A DNA stretch of 64,000 bases from Adiantum capillus-veneris (Eukaryota; Streptophyta; Polypodiopsida; Polypodiales; Pteridaceae), in NCBI GenBank assembly GCA_014529385.2, contig CM043959.1, forward strand, positions 4,769,045 to 4,833,044, read 5' to 3'. Below the pieces are notes generated by a model. That model ran no database searches. It had not been told where the DNA came from and was given only the letters and a program-made list of their open reading frames with translations. The number at the start of each line of letters is the position of its first letter. Positions within the stretch are counted from its first letter, which is position 1. Made by a program: the position numbers and the translations under genes. Shown one piece after another: positions 63,093 through 64,000 of this stretch.

Positions 63093-64000
63093 GCCAAATG
63101 TTGTGCATTTCAGAAAGCTCAAAAAGTGCTTGAGAAGCTTCCTGTGTAGGATGTCGTCTCTTGGAATGCACTGATTGTGGGATATGCCTAACTCGGTTAA
63201 GCATATTTCGGTGCTAATTCGCATGCGTGACGATGCGTGACAGTCTTTAGGCATGTGGGCGCTGGGGAGTGCGCTCAAGGCCAGGACATTTTTCGTTTTG
63301 GTGTGCATTTAAAAGTGCTTGAGAAACTTCCTGTGTAGGATGTCATCTCTTGGAATGCACTGATTGTGGGATATGTGCCTAACTTGGTTAGGGCCAAGAG
63401 AGCGGCTCAAGGGCCAGGACATTTGCTATTTTTTGTGCATTTAAAAGTGCTTGAGAAGCTTCTTGTGTAGGATGTCATCTCTTGGAATGCACTGATTGTG
63501 GGATATGTGCCTAACTTGGTTTGGTCCAAGAGAGAGGCCGCCCCACCTAATGCTTCTGGTCCATCAGCTCCATCATTGGAGTTTTTACACTATTTTTCTA
63601 TATTTTGGGGCGAAATTTCTCCTTTTTCCCTTGCCTTCATATTTCGGCACTAATTCGCATGCGCGACGATGCGTGACAGTCTTTAGGCATGTGGGCACTG
63701 GGGAGTGCGCTCAAGGGCCAGGACATTTGCCGTTTTGTTGTGCATTTAAAAGTGCTTGAGAAGCTTCCTGTGTAGGATGTCGTCTCTTGGAATACACTGA
63801 TTGTGGGATATGTGCCTTACTTGGTTAGGGCCAAGAGAGCGGCTCAAGGGCCAGGACATTTGCCATTTTTTGTGCATTTAAAAGTGCTTGAGAAGCTTCC
63901 TGTGTAGGATGTCGTCTCTTGGAATGCACTGATTGTGGGATATGTGCCTAACTTGGTGTCCATGAGCTCCATCATTTGAGTTTTTACACTATTTTTCTAT

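Larger units (their letters stand above)
62126..63960 (+). repeat. Array of PPR-derived repeat units
   Basis: Six direct copies of GTGCTTGAGAAGCTTCCTGT + GTAGGATGTCGTCTCTTGGA + ATGCACTGATTGTGGGATAT start at 62162, 63126, 63315, 63448, 63752 and 63883. Translated, each reads VLEKLPV-stop-DVVSWNALIVGY, a plant PPR motif with one TAG at the same codon in every copy. Flanking shared words are GCATTTAAAAGTGC on the left and CCTAACTTGGT(T/G)AGGGCCAAGAG on the right. Related minus-strand pieces at 62390-62480 and 62600-62660 read DMYAKCHALHKPQKVL and LHKAQKVL. The longer composite 63196-63300 (TTTCGGTGCTAATTCGCATG) recurs at 63645-63730. Confidence 0.85.

Noticed and set aside
62126-63960. Organelle-type U-to-C editing that would repair the TAG codons in PPR units
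   Set aside because: The sequence is repetitive nuclear DNA with no long PPR frame around the TAG, so there is no sign that a transcript is translated.

Overview
This window looks like intergenic, transposon-rich nuclear DNA of a vascular land plant. A fern or a similarly large-genomed seed-free plant fits best. The reasons are decayed pentatricopeptide (PPR) coding sequence at both ends, plant-type Ty1/copia and Ty3/gypsy (Tat lineage) retrotransposons primed by initiator-Met tRNA, a plant-type Helitron, a Penelope-like element, and an extreme density of CT/GA/CA/AT microsatellites. I see no operon, no bacterial gene organisation and no rRNA, tRNA or CRISPR array. The organism call is an inference from family content.

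Layout. 1-4222: four copies of a short palindromic module, then a PPR pseudogene. 4223-9427: a nearly complete but dead Ty1/copia element with two LTRs. 9428-13820: a relic LTR/primer-binding site, AT-rich DNA, a ~90-bp minisatellite, and a stretch with a TATA motif. 13825-17440 and 17730-21975: two decayed Tat-type Ty3/gypsy elements, both on the minus strand. 22000-26240: a CA microsatellite, a charged pseudogene, and a degraded coiled-coil ORF ending at a polypurine tract and LTR start. 26325-34480: two Penelope-like element copies, head to head, forming a ~2.9-kb inverted repeat. 34481-38100: LINE relic, an octapeptide-repeat pseudogene between direct repeats, and a microsatellite cluster. 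38556-40074: a TATA box and a candidate two-exon gene of unknown family, the best candidate for a non-transposon gene. 40411-45476: a third Tat fragment on the plus strand and a different gypsy fragment. 45477-51065: a weak inverted-terminus candidate enclosing an exon-like coiled-coil relic and a 435-bp tandem duplication whose copies each contain a ~71-bp hairpin. 51595-52028: a Tourist-like MITE with a TTA target duplication. 53040-53260: SINE-like sequence. 54863-59469: a Helitron Rep-helicase gene on the minus strand with a handful of inactivating lesions. 59715-64000: satellite-like repeats built from a PPR motif that was already dead when amplified, joined to microsatellites, plus an exon-like coiled-coil ORF.

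Almost everything coding is pseudogenised. Many premature stops fall where the family or the local heptad context expects Gln (CAG/CAA) or Arg (CGA). That is the signature of cytosine deamination in methylated, silenced DNA. No gene set here works as a pathway. The biology is that of nested and juxtaposed mobile elements, with two unusual themes: head-to-head Penelope-like copies and repeat families derived from a dead PPR motif.
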